Shown: piece by piece, positions 1-7,361 of the stretch
Layout of the letters: each line of letters begins with the position of its first letter
Position numbering within the stretch: position 1 is the first letter of the stretch
DNA from: a virus
DNA: 35,567 nt
IMG/VR virus record: IMGVR_UViG_3300009159_000166
Span: 1-35,567 of that record
Reading direction: 5' to 3' (one strand)
The notes under the pieces: generated by a model
Seen by the model: the letters and a program-made list of their open reading frames with translations, nothing else
What the model was told of the DNA's origin: nothing
The model's database searches: none
Program-made: the position numbers and the translations under genes

Positions 1-123
1 AATCGTTTCCCATTTTAACCCTTTCGGTTGGGTTGTTTGTTAAATAAGATATGTGCTTAAACCAATCACTTTGATTCTTTACCCATAATACCGGTGCATC
101 CTTATCCTTGTTGTATGGCTCAA
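1..123. repeat. Terminal direct repeat, left copy (circular closure)
   Basis: Bases 1-123 are identical to bases 35445-35567. An exact overlap at both ends of a contig with no other boundary feature is the usual sign of a circular or circularly permuted genome assembled into a line. The same open reading frame (a glycosyltransferase) reads through the join in phase, which supports true circular closure. A genuine short terminal repeat of the packaged DNA cannot be excluded. Confidence 0.95.
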
Positions 124-934
124 CATCACTCACCACACATGCAATCCTTTTGCTTGCAGCTTCGAGGATTTTAAGATTAGATTTGCACGCATGCCATTGC
201 GAGTCCTCCAATGGTATCACCATAATGTCGGCATGCTCAAAGTGAGTCATGTAATTATTTGGCAACTCGCTTGCAAGTTTTCTATTAGCTAACTTTCCCC
301 CATTGCTAAACATACTAAACACTTTATCCCAATACTCTTTACTCACCGGATCGGTATCGGTGTAACCACCCAATACCATCTCAATTCCTGGCAATGCGTT
401 AAACCTCTTTATCGGGTTTTTAAGTATTGCAATGTCATTCATGTGTGTTGATCCTCCGGCCCAAAAGATGCGCACCTTATCCGACTCATGTCTCAAGTCG
501 GTATATTGTTGCTCACCTAATGGAATGCAGTTTGGGAATATCTTTACATTCTTATTATACTTACTTACCTTCTCCGCAATGCGCTCATTGGTACATGTTA
601 CCATGTCCGCATTAAAGATATTGTTTATTACCCTTTTCTTTTGTGGCTCATAAAAATGGTGTAAAGGATGGCTATACGGCAACTCCCAATCATCATCGAG
701 ATCAATCACTACTTTAAAGTGTTTTTTTGTCTCATGCCAATCATTGTCAAATTGAGAGAATCGATTATACAATAAAATCTCAAAGTTCCTTTCGTTTAAT
801 ATCTCTTCCGTTGGTGTATTGCAAATATGGTTATATGAATCCGGCATAAATGCCAACGGCAACAATACTCGGTGCCATCCGCATCCGCTTTGCTTTTGTG
901 TAACTCCTAGCACCTGGATAATCTTATCGTTCAT
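1..934 (-). CDS. GT-B glycosyltransferase (GT4-like), 5' part; gene crosses the contig join
   Basis: The ATG lies at 934-932 and the frame is open to base 1. It continues in phase at the other end of the window to a stop at 35361-35359, giving 339 residues on the circular genome. The N-terminal half contains a run of acidic residues (VIDLDDDWELPYSHPLHHF). The C-terminal half has the nucleotide-sugar-binding pattern of GT-B enzymes: FWAGGSTH, then HADIMVIPLEDS and KSNLKILEAASKR with the conserved glutamate. It probably transfers a sugar from a nucleotide donor onto host surface glycan, phage protein or DNA; the acceptor is not visible. The start overlaps the upstream gene's stop by one base (TAATG), so the two are translationally coupled. 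Family assignment is fairly sure, substrate unknown. Confidence 0.85.
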   Translation of the reverse strand, partial: MNDKIIQVLGVTQKQSGCGWHRVLLPLAFMPDSYNHICNTPTEEILNERNFEILLYNRFSQFDNDWHETKKHFKVVIDLDDDWELPYSHPLHHFYEPQKKRVINNIFNADMVTCTNERIAEKVSKYNKNVKIFPNCIPLGEQQYTDLRHESDKVRIFWAGGSTHMNDIAILKNPIKRFNALPGIEMVLGGYTDTDPVSKEYWDKVFSMFSNGGKLANRKLASELPNNYMTHFEHADIMVIPLEDSQWHACKSNLKILEAASKRIACVVSDVEPYNKDKDAPVLWVKNQSDWFKHISYLTNNPTERVKMGND

Positions 935-1170
935 TATTGCTTTATTAAATTAAGTATATCATCAATCTTCATATCACTTACATAACTGTTATTATCAACA
1001 ACAACCTCCGTGTATTCAATACCATTCTTAAACAACTGCGCCATGTAATCAATATAAAATATTACAAAGTATGTCCGCTTCAATTCTGCAAAGTCCGTTT
1101 CAATGCCCATGTCCTTCATCTGCTTGGATACATCATCGTGACATATTATTGGAATCTTTATTGGTAGCAT
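934..1170 (-). CDS. Small hypothetical protein, 78 aa
   Basis: I do not recognise this protein. It is 78 residues, mixed alpha/beta in character, with a hydrophobic central strand (TYFVIFYIDYMAQLF) and an acidic C-terminal part ending in a likely helix. There is no signal peptide or clear motif. It sits one base downstream of the 81-aa gene, and its TAA overlaps the ATG of the glycosyltransferase, so it is part of one compact leftward operon. The tight packing is the main reason to regard it as real. Confidence 0.7.
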   Translation of the reverse strand: MLPIKIPIICHDDVSKQMKDMGIETDFAELKRTYFVIFYIDYMAQLFKNGIEYTEVVVDNNSYVSDMKIDDILNLIKQ

Positions 1171-1171
1171 A

Positions 1172-1417
1172 TTATAATTTTTCTATCTCTTGTTTTACTT
1201 CATCCCAATAGTCTTTCATTCCATATTTTGCACCACTATATTTTTCAATATTTCTTATTGATGCATCGTATATTGAATTGAAACTTTCAATTAATTCATC
1301 TACTGTTATTAATGCACATCTTTTAGCATAAATTATGTATATATCATAATCTAATGCAAAATCTAATTCATTTCTATATTTAATAAATAATTCTTGAGCT
1401 TTTTCTTTTGGTGTCAT
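1172..1417 (-). CDS. Small hypothetical protein, 81 aa
   Basis: An 81-residue, mostly helical protein of unknown function. It begins with an amphipathic, lysine-rich helix and ends with KDYWDEVKQEIEKL, a helical C-terminus I associate with small conserved phage proteins. There is no membrane segment or catalytic motif. It lies one base from the genes on either side, so it is probably co-translated with them in the leftward operon. Confidence 0.75.
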   Translation of the reverse strand: MTPKEKAQELFIKYRNELDFALDYDIYIIYAKRCALITVDELIESFNSIYDASIRNIEKYSGAKYGMKDYWDEVKQEIEKL

Positions 1418-1418
1418 A

Positions 1419-1655
1419 TTACTTTATTTTTTGTCCTAGGAACCCGGCTCCAAATATTATTGCAATAAAGGTACTTACTTCAATCGGTAAAAAAAATAGT
1501 ATCACCGCACACCACACACTTAAGCATGTCGCACAATCAAATGGCTTCATTCTTTTCTCAAATGGGATGCCCCATATCTTTTTTATAATGTAAGGTATTT
1601 TGGCCACATTAACAAAATAATATGCAAACAAAAACGCTGCAAGTACTGTAATCAT
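1419..1655 (-). CDS. Small membrane protein with a CxxC motif, 78 aa
   Basis: Two hydrophobic stretches, roughly residues 2-22 and 46-72, suggest an inner-membrane hairpin. The connecting segment is basic and contains KPFDCATCLSVW, with two cysteines spaced CxxC that could bind metal or form a disulfide. No enzyme family is recognised. The start overlaps the stop of the upstream 23-aa micro-ORF by four bases (ATGA). Possible roles are envelope remodelling or superinfection exclusion, both inferred only from the topology. Confidence 0.7.
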   Translation of the reverse strand: MITVLAAFLFAYYFVNVAKIPYIIKKIWGIPFEKRMKPFDCATCLSVWCAVILFFLPIEVSTFIAIIFGAGFLGQKIK

Positions 1656-1723
1656 CGGTTAATAATTTTAAAGTAAACAATCTTTATTGCCTCCCAAAGT
1701 AATATCACTATTATATATTTCAT
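1652..1723 (-). CDS. Micro-ORF, 23-aa hydrophobic peptide
   Basis: ATG at 1723 and TGA at 1654-1652 give a 23-residue peptide with one hydrophobic stretch (MKYIIVILLWEAIKIVYF) and a short basic tail. It starts one base after the stop of the sigma-like gene, and its TGA overlaps the ATG of the next gene in an ATGA junction. It fills a gap that would otherwise be non-coding. The size and topology suggest a membrane micro-protein, but it could merely be a coupling leader for the next gene. Confidence 0.45.
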   Translation of the reverse strand: MKYIIVILLWEAIKIVYFKIINR

Positions 1724-1724
1724 A

Positions 1725-2267
1725 TTAAAATATTTTATTTAAGCATAATGTTTTTAACTCAAGTTTTGTTTTCCTAATAATATCCTTTACATGTTTCTCC
1801 GGTATGTTGTAATGGTCCGCTACTTTTTTACATGATCTTACTTCGACATATTTATTAAAGAGTATCGCTTCATGAGCTTGCATCTCATCTTCGGCAAACT
1901 TTGCTACCAGGCGAGCATTAGCAACCTTTGCAAATTTAGGATTTAATTCGGGTAATTTTAATTGAGACTTTAAATAGTTAATAGCTTTATCATAATCATT
2001 CTTACGAAACTTTTTATAGAATTGAGATGTTGAGCTGAATGCCATATTAGTAATAATCTTTATTGAGAATCCTATTAAGCCATTAGAAGCCCAAATTTCG
2101 GTTATCTTATCACAATGTATGCTCAACAAGGCCAAAGCTAGTTCCTGTCTCAAATCATCTTGCAAGTCACTTGGCCGTACCGATTTAATCAATTGGTCAA
2201 TTTGTGGATTCAAATAAACATATTCAATAATCTCATTACATGTACTCGGTTTTTTTTTGCTTAACAT
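1725..2267 (-). CDS. Sigma-70-like transcription factor, 180 aa
   Basis: The protein looks like a reduced sigma factor. Residues about 30-85 resemble sigma region 2 (DLQDDLRQELALALLSI, then FSIKIITNMAFSSTSQFYKKFRK). Residues about 135-175 resemble the region 4 helix-turn-helix (EVRSCKKVADHYNIPEKHVKDIIRKTKLELK). At 180 residues it fits small phage or ECF-type factors. It probably redirects host RNA polymerase to phage promoters, or acts as an HTH regulator. It follows the iteron-bearing non-coding stretch, so its own expression may be set there. The region-2 match is by eye and weaker than the region-4 match. Confidence 0.65.
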   Translation of the reverse strand: MLSKKKPSTCNEIIEYVYLNPQIDQLIKSVRPSDLQDDLRQELALALLSIHCDKITEIWASNGLIGFSIKIITNMAFSSTSQFYKKFRKNDYDKAINYLKSQLKLPELNPKFAKVANARLVAKFAEDEMQAHEAILFNKYVEVRSCKKVADHYNIPEKHVKDIIRKTKLELKTLCLNKIF

Positions 2268-2490
2268 ATTGACTATTAATTAGTTGTAAGTGTTTTGTAC
2301 TCGTGTACTCGATTTACCTATAATAAATTGGACTATTATAATAAAAAATAAAAAAAAAGAAGAGGTCAAGGAAATATTTAATAAAAGCGAGTACATCGAG
2401 TACATTTTTTTTAATTAGTTAATTATCAATTAGTTATGTGTATTAAAACATAGCTCAAATAGAGTACAAATCAAGTACAACCGAGTACAT
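2268..2490. other. Non-coding stretch with seven GAGTACA-type iterons; candidate origin or operator
   Basis: This AT-rich gap between the primase and the sigma-like gene holds seven copies of an 8-mer close to CGAGTACA. Two are tandem and inverted (TGTACTCG at 2296-2303 and 2304-2311). Five are direct: 2388-2395, 2397-2404, 2461-2468 (one change), 2472-2479 (one change) and 2482-2489. Spacings are 8 to 11 bp within each group. Three copies of AATTAGTT lie between them (2278, 2413, 2428), with an A-rich tract near 2340-2360. Iterons plus an AT-rich tract beside a primase gene fit a replication origin; an operator for the sigma-like gene is the alternative. Confidence 0.55.
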
Positions 2491-2605
2491 TTTTAGGTTT
2501 TACCTCCAATTTGATGCCTTTCCACACAAATATACCACCTTTTGGATTAGCAATTATCCATTTGTCAAATGCTTTTACCGGATCAAGATAAGATTTTAAA
2601 CTCAT
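2471..2605 (-). CDS. Possible small ORF, 44 aa, overlapping the primase 3' end
   Basis: An ATG at 2605 opens a 44-residue frame that overlaps the last 23 bases of the primase gene. The central part (AFDKWIIANPKGGIFVWKG) looks protein-like, with alternating hydrophobic strands. The C-terminal codons run through three of the GAGTACA iterons, which argues either for dual use of the DNA or against coding. An upstream start at 2653 exists but would overlap the primase more deeply. No function is recognised. Confidence 0.35.
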   Translation of the reverse strand: MSLKSYLDPVKAFDKWIIANPKGGIFVWKGIKLEVKPKNVLGCT

Positions 2606-5057
2606 GTTTGTTATTATTTTGCCTATTTCGGCGGGTTTCCAATTTGATTCCAAAGATATCCGAGGACATATGAAGTCCTTTTTTAAACCTTATTTGTGAG
2701 TAATCCTTTTTATCAAAGTCATTAATATTACAAAATGATATGTATTCCGAGCCAAACTCAAACCATTTGTCACGAACAATATCATCATAATAAGCCAGGA
2801 AGTCCTCACCAAAATTAAGCTTAACATTCTTACGATTGATTGAGTCGCTATTCTCGATAACAGGAATACCGGTCTCAAGATATATTTGAACTGATTCAAT
2901 CATAAAATTATAGAATCGATTCCACTCATCTTGATCCCAATCATTAAACAAAGTATTGCCAAAGAAATCAAGTGGTGAGTTTTTATGGTTAAAGAACGAA
3001 CCAAACTCAATAACTTTTACTCTTCGTTTGCCGTGACCACCACTATAATTGATAGTGTAATTTGTAGTAAATCCAAACTTCGGAGCATTATTGTAATCAA
3101 TATAAAGCTCATCTTTATTTTTCTTTTCAACTGTAACCCCTTCGGTAATCTTTGAATAAAATCCCTCAAAGTCTAAATTCTTACGGCAATCCTCAATGAT
3201 AATTAATTGAGTGGATAACTCAACGCGTTGGAATGCGAATGACTTATCAAGCTTAAAATTCTTACCATCAATTGATACCAGGTTAATTAATTTACCGATG
3301 GCCTTAAAGAAAATACCTTTACCGGCGCCACCGCCTTGTGCCTCATCTTCGGTCTCTTCTGCAAGGATAACGGCATATGATTTGGTCGGATCCTTGTAAG
3401 TATGCAGTAAGTAACCAATTAAACTAATGGCATAAGCTATGCGCTCGGTGTCTCCATTGCAAACCTTATCAATGAATTTAGTGTACTGAACATATTCAAA
3501 GTCGATGTCTTGTTCAATGTCAATATTAAAATCAATTACTTGATCCTTCCAAACATGTACGCCCAAATCACCGTACTTAATTAGTTCCTTTTTATTTTTA
3601 GTGATGCGCACCACTCCATTTTTAAAAGGATAATATGCGGCTGTCTTGGTGTGTTTAAGGAAGTTAAGCTTTATGTTCTGCATGAACTCAAACAATCCTT
3701 TATTAAAATATGCATCTGCTCCCTTATAAATTATCTCGCGGAGTTTGGATGGATTGGTGCCATCAAAGTTGGATGGCAGTTGGTCGATATATGAGTTAAG
3801 AAACTTTTTAATTTGCTCCATGTTTGTTTCCGATACAAATCCATCTTCAACGCGGACCAATTTATAATTAAGCTTATTGTCATAGTAGTAAATGTAAAAC
3901 CCTCCATTGCTTGAAAGGAAGGAAAGGAACTTGGACCGATCAATGGTGACAATACCTTTATCATTTACATTCCAAAATGTAAGGATGCTCTCTCCATTCC
4001 CGCTCTCAATATCTTTGATAAGGTCCTCGGTCTTGGTTACATCCAGGTTATGCTTTTGTGAAAGGTAGGCGGCGATGTTTTTATTATCAAGCCCTTCCTC
4101 TTTTTTCTTAAGGAAATCTCTTTTTATATTTGATGAGATGCGATTCTTTTGTTCACCAAATCCATCTTGAGACAATTGCTTTGCAGCATTAGAGAAGTTT
4201 GAACCATGTTCAAGGATAGTGTAAATAGCAAACGGCTTGTATCCTTTCCCTGTCTCAAACTCGGTTGATGTTGAGAATACTTTAAATAGTCCAAGCCCTT
4301 GATGATAATCTGCGGATATATGAGAATCGGTTTTGCCTGGGCGTTTTAAGTAATCGCGCTCACCTTTACGCTCAATCCAAGTCCAACCGTGCTTTTCAAG
4401 TAATGCAACGACATCACACTTATTATTGTAATCATCCCAAGGTGTGAGTTGAAAGTTAGCGGTATCGGTGATAACTTGTTGGCGCACCTCTTTAACAACC
4501 TCGTTGAATGATCTGCAAATTGATAAGATGGATTCTCTTTGCTCCAATGTTATAACATTTATTACAAAGTCCTTTTCTTTGGTGTACCCTTCCGATGGAG
4601 GAGCAAGCACATATCCTCCCTCGCCGCGTGTCTCAATTAAGACTATCTCTTTGGCGTGTGGTGTCTCTTTTAGTTCCTCTTTTGTTGCATGGCGCATGGC
4701 AAGTTTTTGGTTGCCTTCAATCTCTTCGGAGCGGTAGTACAAATGATACCCACCGGATTTGGTGCGTACGACATATAACAGCTCCATTAAGTCTCCAAGC
4801 TCCAATTTAAGTCGTTCCCATAATGTACCGCTTACATCATACTTTAAGTCAACATCAATTATCTCTAATCCTCCGGAGACTGCGCCACCGATGATGGCAA
4901 TGTTGTTTGACCTAGTGTTAGTAAATTGGGCCTTCATTGTTGCCGCATCCATTATCTTGGATTGGAACTCGGTCCAAGGGAAAATTGCTCTCTTGTTATC
5001 ACCTATTGGGATAACGGAGAAACCTTGATTTGCATAGTAGTTGGCTGCTTTAATCAT
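2583..5057 (-). CDS. Primase-polymerase / SF3 helicase fusion, 824 aa
   Basis: This is the replicative protein. Residues about 1-160 form an archaeo-eukaryotic Prim-Pol domain: EIIDVD with D68 and D70, SGGYHLYYR with H105, and IETRGEGGYVLAPPS near 141-155. A middle region carries primase-C-like helices. The C-terminal part is a D5/SF3-type ATPase: Walker A GGGAGKG at about 575-581, Walker B QLIIIEDC near 617-624 and a sensor-like GFTTNYT. The order and size match the phage primase/helicase proteins with a DUF5906-like ATPase. It should unwind and prime the phage genome. It lies just after a VRR-NUC nuclease gene (4-base overlap) and just before the iteron region, as expected for an origin-proximal gene. 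Confidence 0.93.
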   Translation of the reverse strand: MIKAANYYANQGFSVIPIGDNKRAIFPWTEFQSKIMDAATMKAQFTNTRSNNIAIIGGAVSGGLEIIDVDLKYDVSGTLWERLKLELGDLMELLYVVRTKSGGYHLYYRSEEIEGNQKLAMRHATKEELKETPHAKEIVLIETRGEGGYVLAPPSEGYTKEKDFVINVITLEQRESILSICRSFNEVVKEVRQQVITDTANFQLTPWDDYNNKCDVVALLEKHGWTWIERKGERDYLKRPGKTDSHISADYHQGLGLFKVFSTSTEFETGKGYKPFAIYTILEHGSNFSNAAKQLSQDGFGEQKNRISSNIKRDFLKKKEEGLDNKNIAAYLSQKHNLDVTKTEDLIKDIESGNGESILTFWNVNDKGIVTIDRSKFLSFLSSNGGFYIYYYDNKLNYKLVRVEDGFVSETNMEQIKKFLNSYIDQLPSNFDGTNPSKLREIIYKGADAYFNKGLFEFMQNIKLNFLKHTKTAAYYPFKNGVVRITKNKKELIKYGDLGVHVWKDQVIDFNIDIEQDIDFEYVQYTKFIDKVCNGDTERIAYAISLIGYLLHTYKDPTKSYAVILAEETEDEAQGGGAGKGIFFKAIGKLINLVSIDGKNFKLDKSFAFQRVELSTQLIIIEDCRKNLDFEGFYSKITEGVTVEKKNKDELYIDYNNAPKFGFTTNYTINYSGGHGKRRVKVIEFGSFFNHKNSPLDFFGNTLFNDWDQDEWNRFYNFMIESVQIYLETGIPVIENSDSINRKNVKLNFGEDFLAYYDDIVRDKWFEFGSEYISFCNINDFDKKDYSQIRFKKGLHMSSDIFGIKLETRRNRQNNNKHEFKILS

Positions 5058-5317
5058 TTGGTTATAAATTTAATCTCATCCATTTTGTAAATAGTATAAA
5101 CGCGAAACCCTTGCTCTTCAAGTTGTTTATGTCTATACTTTTGTAATTCCGAAAGCCGGCCCTTCTCGGCCTTGCATTCAATAAAAAAAGTCTTACCATC
5201 TTTGAGGATCATTAGGTCGGGCATGCCATTTTTATTGCATTGTATTATCTTTACGACATACCAACCGATTAACTCAAAGTGCCGGATGACTTTGCTTTGT
5301 AGAATAGATTCTTTCAA
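5054..5317 (-). CDS. VRR-NUC domain nuclease, 87 aa
   Basis: This is a minimal PD-(D/E)xK nuclease of the VRR-NUC type. The catalytic signature is NGMPDLMIL (aspartate), then FFIECKAEKGRLSELQ (ExK), followed by the helix that closes the fold. Stand-alone copies of this length are common in phages beside helicase or primase genes and are thought to act on branched DNA. The start is TTG at 5317, chosen because no ATG precedes the conserved fold; it overlaps the upstream basic protein. The stop overlaps the primase ATG, so the two are probably coupled. Confidence 0.9.
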   Translation of the reverse strand: MKESILQSKVIRHFELIGWYVVKIIQCNKNGMPDLMILKDGKTFFIECKAEKGRLSELQKYRHKQLEEQGFRVYTIYKMDEIKFITK

Positions 5318-5441
5318 TTTCTTTTAATTCTTTTTTAGCTTCGTTTAAAAATTTGCTTTTCACCATTATGGTCAAAGCTTTTTTCTTTTCCTTTTCGGGT
5401 AGTGGCTTACGCCCTCGTGTTTCTTTTTTCATAGTTTTCAT
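5274..5441 (-). CDS. Small basic protein, 55 aa, possible DNA-binding
   Basis: ATG at 5441 (a second at 5432) to TGA at 5276-5274 gives 55 residues. The sequence begins very basic (KKETRGRKPLPEKEKKKA), then a short strand (LTIMVKSKF) and a helix (NEAKKELKEIERIY). That basic arm, strand and helix order recalls ribbon-helix-helix regulators, although the second helix is poorly formed. It overlaps the nuclease gene by 44 bases and the upstream membrane peptide by 35. Being near the start of the leftward operon it could regulate early transcription; this is inference. Confidence 0.5.
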   Translation of the reverse strand: MKTMKKETRGRKPLPEKEKKKALTIMVKSKFLNEAKKELKEIERIYSTKQSHPAL

Positions 5442-5499
5442 CTAGGTTGATTAATATGCATACCAATATAAGGAATGCAATGATAAATAAAATTTTCAT
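5407..5499 (-). CDS. First leftward micro-gene: 30-aa single-TM peptide
   Basis: ATG at 5499 and TAA at 5409-5407 encode a 30-residue peptide with one strongly hydrophobic segment (ILFIIAFLILVCILI) and a charged tail. It would be the first gene of the leftward unit facing the divergent promoter region. Similar one-helix peptides occur on the rightward unit of this phage. It overlaps the next gene by 35 bases, which lowers confidence. Confidence 0.4.
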   Translation of the reverse strand: MKILFIIAFLILVCILINLDENYEKRNTRA

Positions 5500-5755
5500 G
5501 TTATTGATTTTAAGATACCATTTTTAAGGACACTACCGATTTTATCCAATAGTTTTAAATGGTCAAACCTTATAAAAAAAACACCCCCGCTCCCATCCAG
5601 GATAACCCACTACGATTATTAATTATTGTTAATTAGCGGAGGTATTTCGTTTACCTTTCAAAAGTAATTTAAAAAAATTTAATAAAAAAGTTTTTTTATT
5701 CAATTAAAAAAGATTAGTATTGTGATGTCGTTATAAAACAAACGATATTTAAATC
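5500..5755. promoter_or_regulatory. Divergent intergenic control region
   Basis: This 256-bp gap separates the leftward unit (starting 5499) from the rightward unit (starting 5756) and must hold promoters for both. It has several A/T tracts, a small inverted repeat AGGTA...TACCT at 5640-5656, and a C-rich patch near 5581-5600. On the right edge lies a promoter-like block described separately. For the leftward side I see no clear TAnnTTTG box; the nearest is TAAGGTTTG read leftward near 5560-5570, with one extra base. No gene is visible here. Confidence 0.6.
5691..5722 (+). promoter_or_regulatory. Rightward promoter candidate, copy 1
   Basis: TTTTTTTATT at 5691-5700 is followed by an AATTAAAA block and ends in TAGTATTG (5715-5722), one base off the Bacteroidota -7 consensus TAnnTTTG. 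A second copy with 25 of 32 identical positions lies at 10632-10663, where the box is the perfect TAGCTTTG. The first gene of the rightward unit starts 34 bases downstream. The repeat of the whole block in front of two rightward gene sets is the best evidence that it is a promoter. Confidence 0.6.
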
Positions 5756-6343
5756 ATGGCTTTATCAAATTTAGGAGGTACAAATTTAACTTACCTCTCC
5801 GTTTCCGATGGGAACCTAGTACGCCAACACAAAACGGCGAATGATCGCACAACCGAGCGAGTAACAAAAACCGGTAAACTTGTTTTTGAGGAACGCTTCC
5901 GAGACTTAACAGGGTTAATTACAAACATTAACACTCGCGAAAATGATTATGGTAAGCAATGGCAATTGACATTTAAGGATGGCGAAGATACATATATTGT
6001 ATCAATGCCGTACTCAAGTAGATATGCATCAAGCTTTTTAAAAGCTTTGCCAAACATAAACATTGAGCAAGCTTTAAGATTTATGCCGTGGGCAATGAAG
6101 GACAAAAACGATGTAAGCAAAACAGTTACCGGAGTAACAATGTATCAAGATGATACAAAGATTGCACCGGCTTACACAAAGGATGCTCCCAATGGCTTAC
6201 CACAAATGGAGAAGATTAAAGTTAAAGGTAAAGAGCAATGGGATGATTCTGCAATGATGGAGTTCCTTGAACAAACTGCTTTGAAGATTTTTGCCAAGCA
6301 TAATGATAATGATTTAGTATTGGATGAGGAATCGCCTTTTTAG
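5756..6343 (+). CDS. Single-stranded DNA-binding protein-like, 195 aa
   Basis: The first rightward gene. Residues about 40-110 read as beta strands of an OB fold (LVFEERFRDLTGLITNI, then WQLTFKDGEDTYIVSMPY). The protein ends in a flexible acidic tail finishing LDEESPF, the kind of acidic-aromatic tip (compare DDDLPF of bacterial SSB) used to recruit partner proteins. Leading a set of nuclease, exonuclease and helicase genes fits a phage SSB that coats single-stranded DNA in replication and recombination. No strict SSB family motif is visible, so it may belong to a divergent phage SSB family. Confidence 0.7.
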   Translation: MALSNLGGTNLTYLSVSDGNLVRQHKTANDRTTERVTKTGKLVFEERFRDLTGLITNINTRENDYGKQWQLTFKDGEDTYIVSMPYSSRYASSFLKALPNINIEQALRFMPWAMKDKNDVSKTVTGVTMYQDDTKIAPAYTKDAPNGLPQMEKIKVKGKEQWDDSAMMEFLEQTALKIFAKHNDNDLVLDEESPF

Positions 6344-6363
6344 TTGGTTTTGGTTAGCGGTTA

Positions 6364-6390
6364 GCCTTCCGTACAAAAAGGCACTTTTTT
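6364..6390 (+). terminator. Weak intrinsic terminator after the SSB-like gene
   Basis: GCCTT (6364-6368) pairs with AAGGC (6378-6382) across a nine-base loop and is followed by a T6 run at 6385-6390. The stem is only five base pairs, so termination would be partial. That would let the SSB-like gene be expressed above the downstream enzymes. It could be chance. Confidence 0.35.
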
Positions 6391-6408
6391 AAATTTAAAA
6401 TTAAAAAC

Positions 6409-6597
6409 ATGCCGAAAATTAAAATTACCAAAGAGATTAACATCATCGACAATTTTGAGAGATATTTCTTATATGTCGATAATAAGTTTATTACAGGGGC
6501 CGAAACCCTTGAAGAGATTGAGCAAATTGCAACCGCAGTCATTGCCAACAATGGAGACAAAGTAATTACCGAAACCATAAAAGAATACACATGTTAG
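6409..6597 (+). CDS. Small hypothetical protein, 62 aa
   Basis: A 62-residue protein with two beta-rich halves and a central helix (AETLEEIEQIATAVIANN). It has no recognisable motif. The stop overlaps the ATG of the nuclease gene by seven bases, so it is probably coupled to it. Function unknown; the position suggests an accessory to the SSB or nuclease. Confidence 0.65.
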   Translation: MPKIKITKEINIIDNFERYFLYVDNKFITGAETLEEIEQIATAVIANNGDKVITETIKEYTC

Positions 6598-7337
6598 TAA
6601 AAACCAAAACCAATCAATTAACATTTGTCGATGGTAGATTTTACCACGATGAAGATGGGAATTATTTCCCAAGTGCCACCACTTTGCTTGAAGCTTATCC
6701 AAAGCCATTTGCCCTTATCCAATGGATGAAGGAAATGGGATCAAAGGCCGATGAGATAAGAGATAACGCCGGGCGCCGTGGCTCAACAGTACACCAATTG
6801 ACCGAGGATTACGATCACGGGATGGAGTGTACTTTATTAGATGATAACAACCGCCCGAAGTATTCTTTGGAGGAGTGGAATATGTTTGAGCGTTATGTTG
6901 AATTTAGTGTCAACCATAAGCCGGTACATGCAATGATTGAGCAAACCTTTGTAAGCAATCATTTAAAGTTTGCCGGTACACTTGATCGTATTTGTACCAT
7001 TGATGGCAAAACCTATGTTTTAGACATTAAGACAAGCAATGGCATATATAATAGCTATTGGCTACAATTGGCAGCTTACAAGGAATTATATAATCATTCG
7101 GTTAAGCAATCCGATAACATGCCGGACATTGATGGCGTGGCTATTTTATGGCTTAATGCCAAGACTCGGACCTATGGTAAGAATGGAGTCATACAAGGTC
7201 CTGGATGGCAGATGGTGACCAAAGATGACACCTCGGATGATTGGTCATTGTTCCAAGCGGTCCAACAGTTATGGAACGCAGAGCATGAGAATGATAAGCC
7301 CCGAGAATTTAGTTATCAATTATCTCATAAAAAATAG
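6591..7337 (+). CDS. PD-(D/E)xK exonuclease, RecB/Cas4-like, 248 aa
   Basis: Motifs in order: RGSTVHQL with H68, FAGTLDRI with D132, YVLDIKTSN with D145 and K147, and SYWLQLAAYKEL with Q159 and Y163. This His-Asp-DxK-QxxxY order is the active site of RecB-family (PF12705-like) single-domain exonucleases. The length is usual for phage versions. Next to an SSB-like gene and a SF2 helicase it probably resects DNA ends for recombination-dependent replication. There are no iron-sulfur cysteines of the classic Cas4 kind. Confidence 0.88.
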   Translation: MLVKTKTNQLTFVDGRFYHDEDGNYFPSATTLLEAYPKPFALIQWMKEMGSKADEIRDNAGRRGSTVHQLTEDYDHGMECTLLDDNNRPKYSLEEWNMFERYVEFSVNHKPVHAMIEQTFVSNHLKFAGTLDRICTIDGKTYVLDIKTSNGIYNSYWLQLAAYKELYNHSVKQSDNMPDIDGVAILWLNAKTRTYGKNGVIQGPGWQMVTKDDTSDDWSLFQAVQQLWNAEHENDKPREFSYQLSHKK

Positions 7338-7361
7338 TAGTTTTACACTTAAACCCGCATT

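Noticed and set aside
2300-2490. Classic DnaA boxes in the candidate origin
   Set aside because: No close match to TTATCCACA was seen; only the GAGTACA-type words repeat.
6354-6597. Opposite-strand membrane-like frame over the 62-aa gene
   Set aside because: It is antisense to a packed rightward operon and its hydrophobicity follows from A/T-rich codons read backwards.
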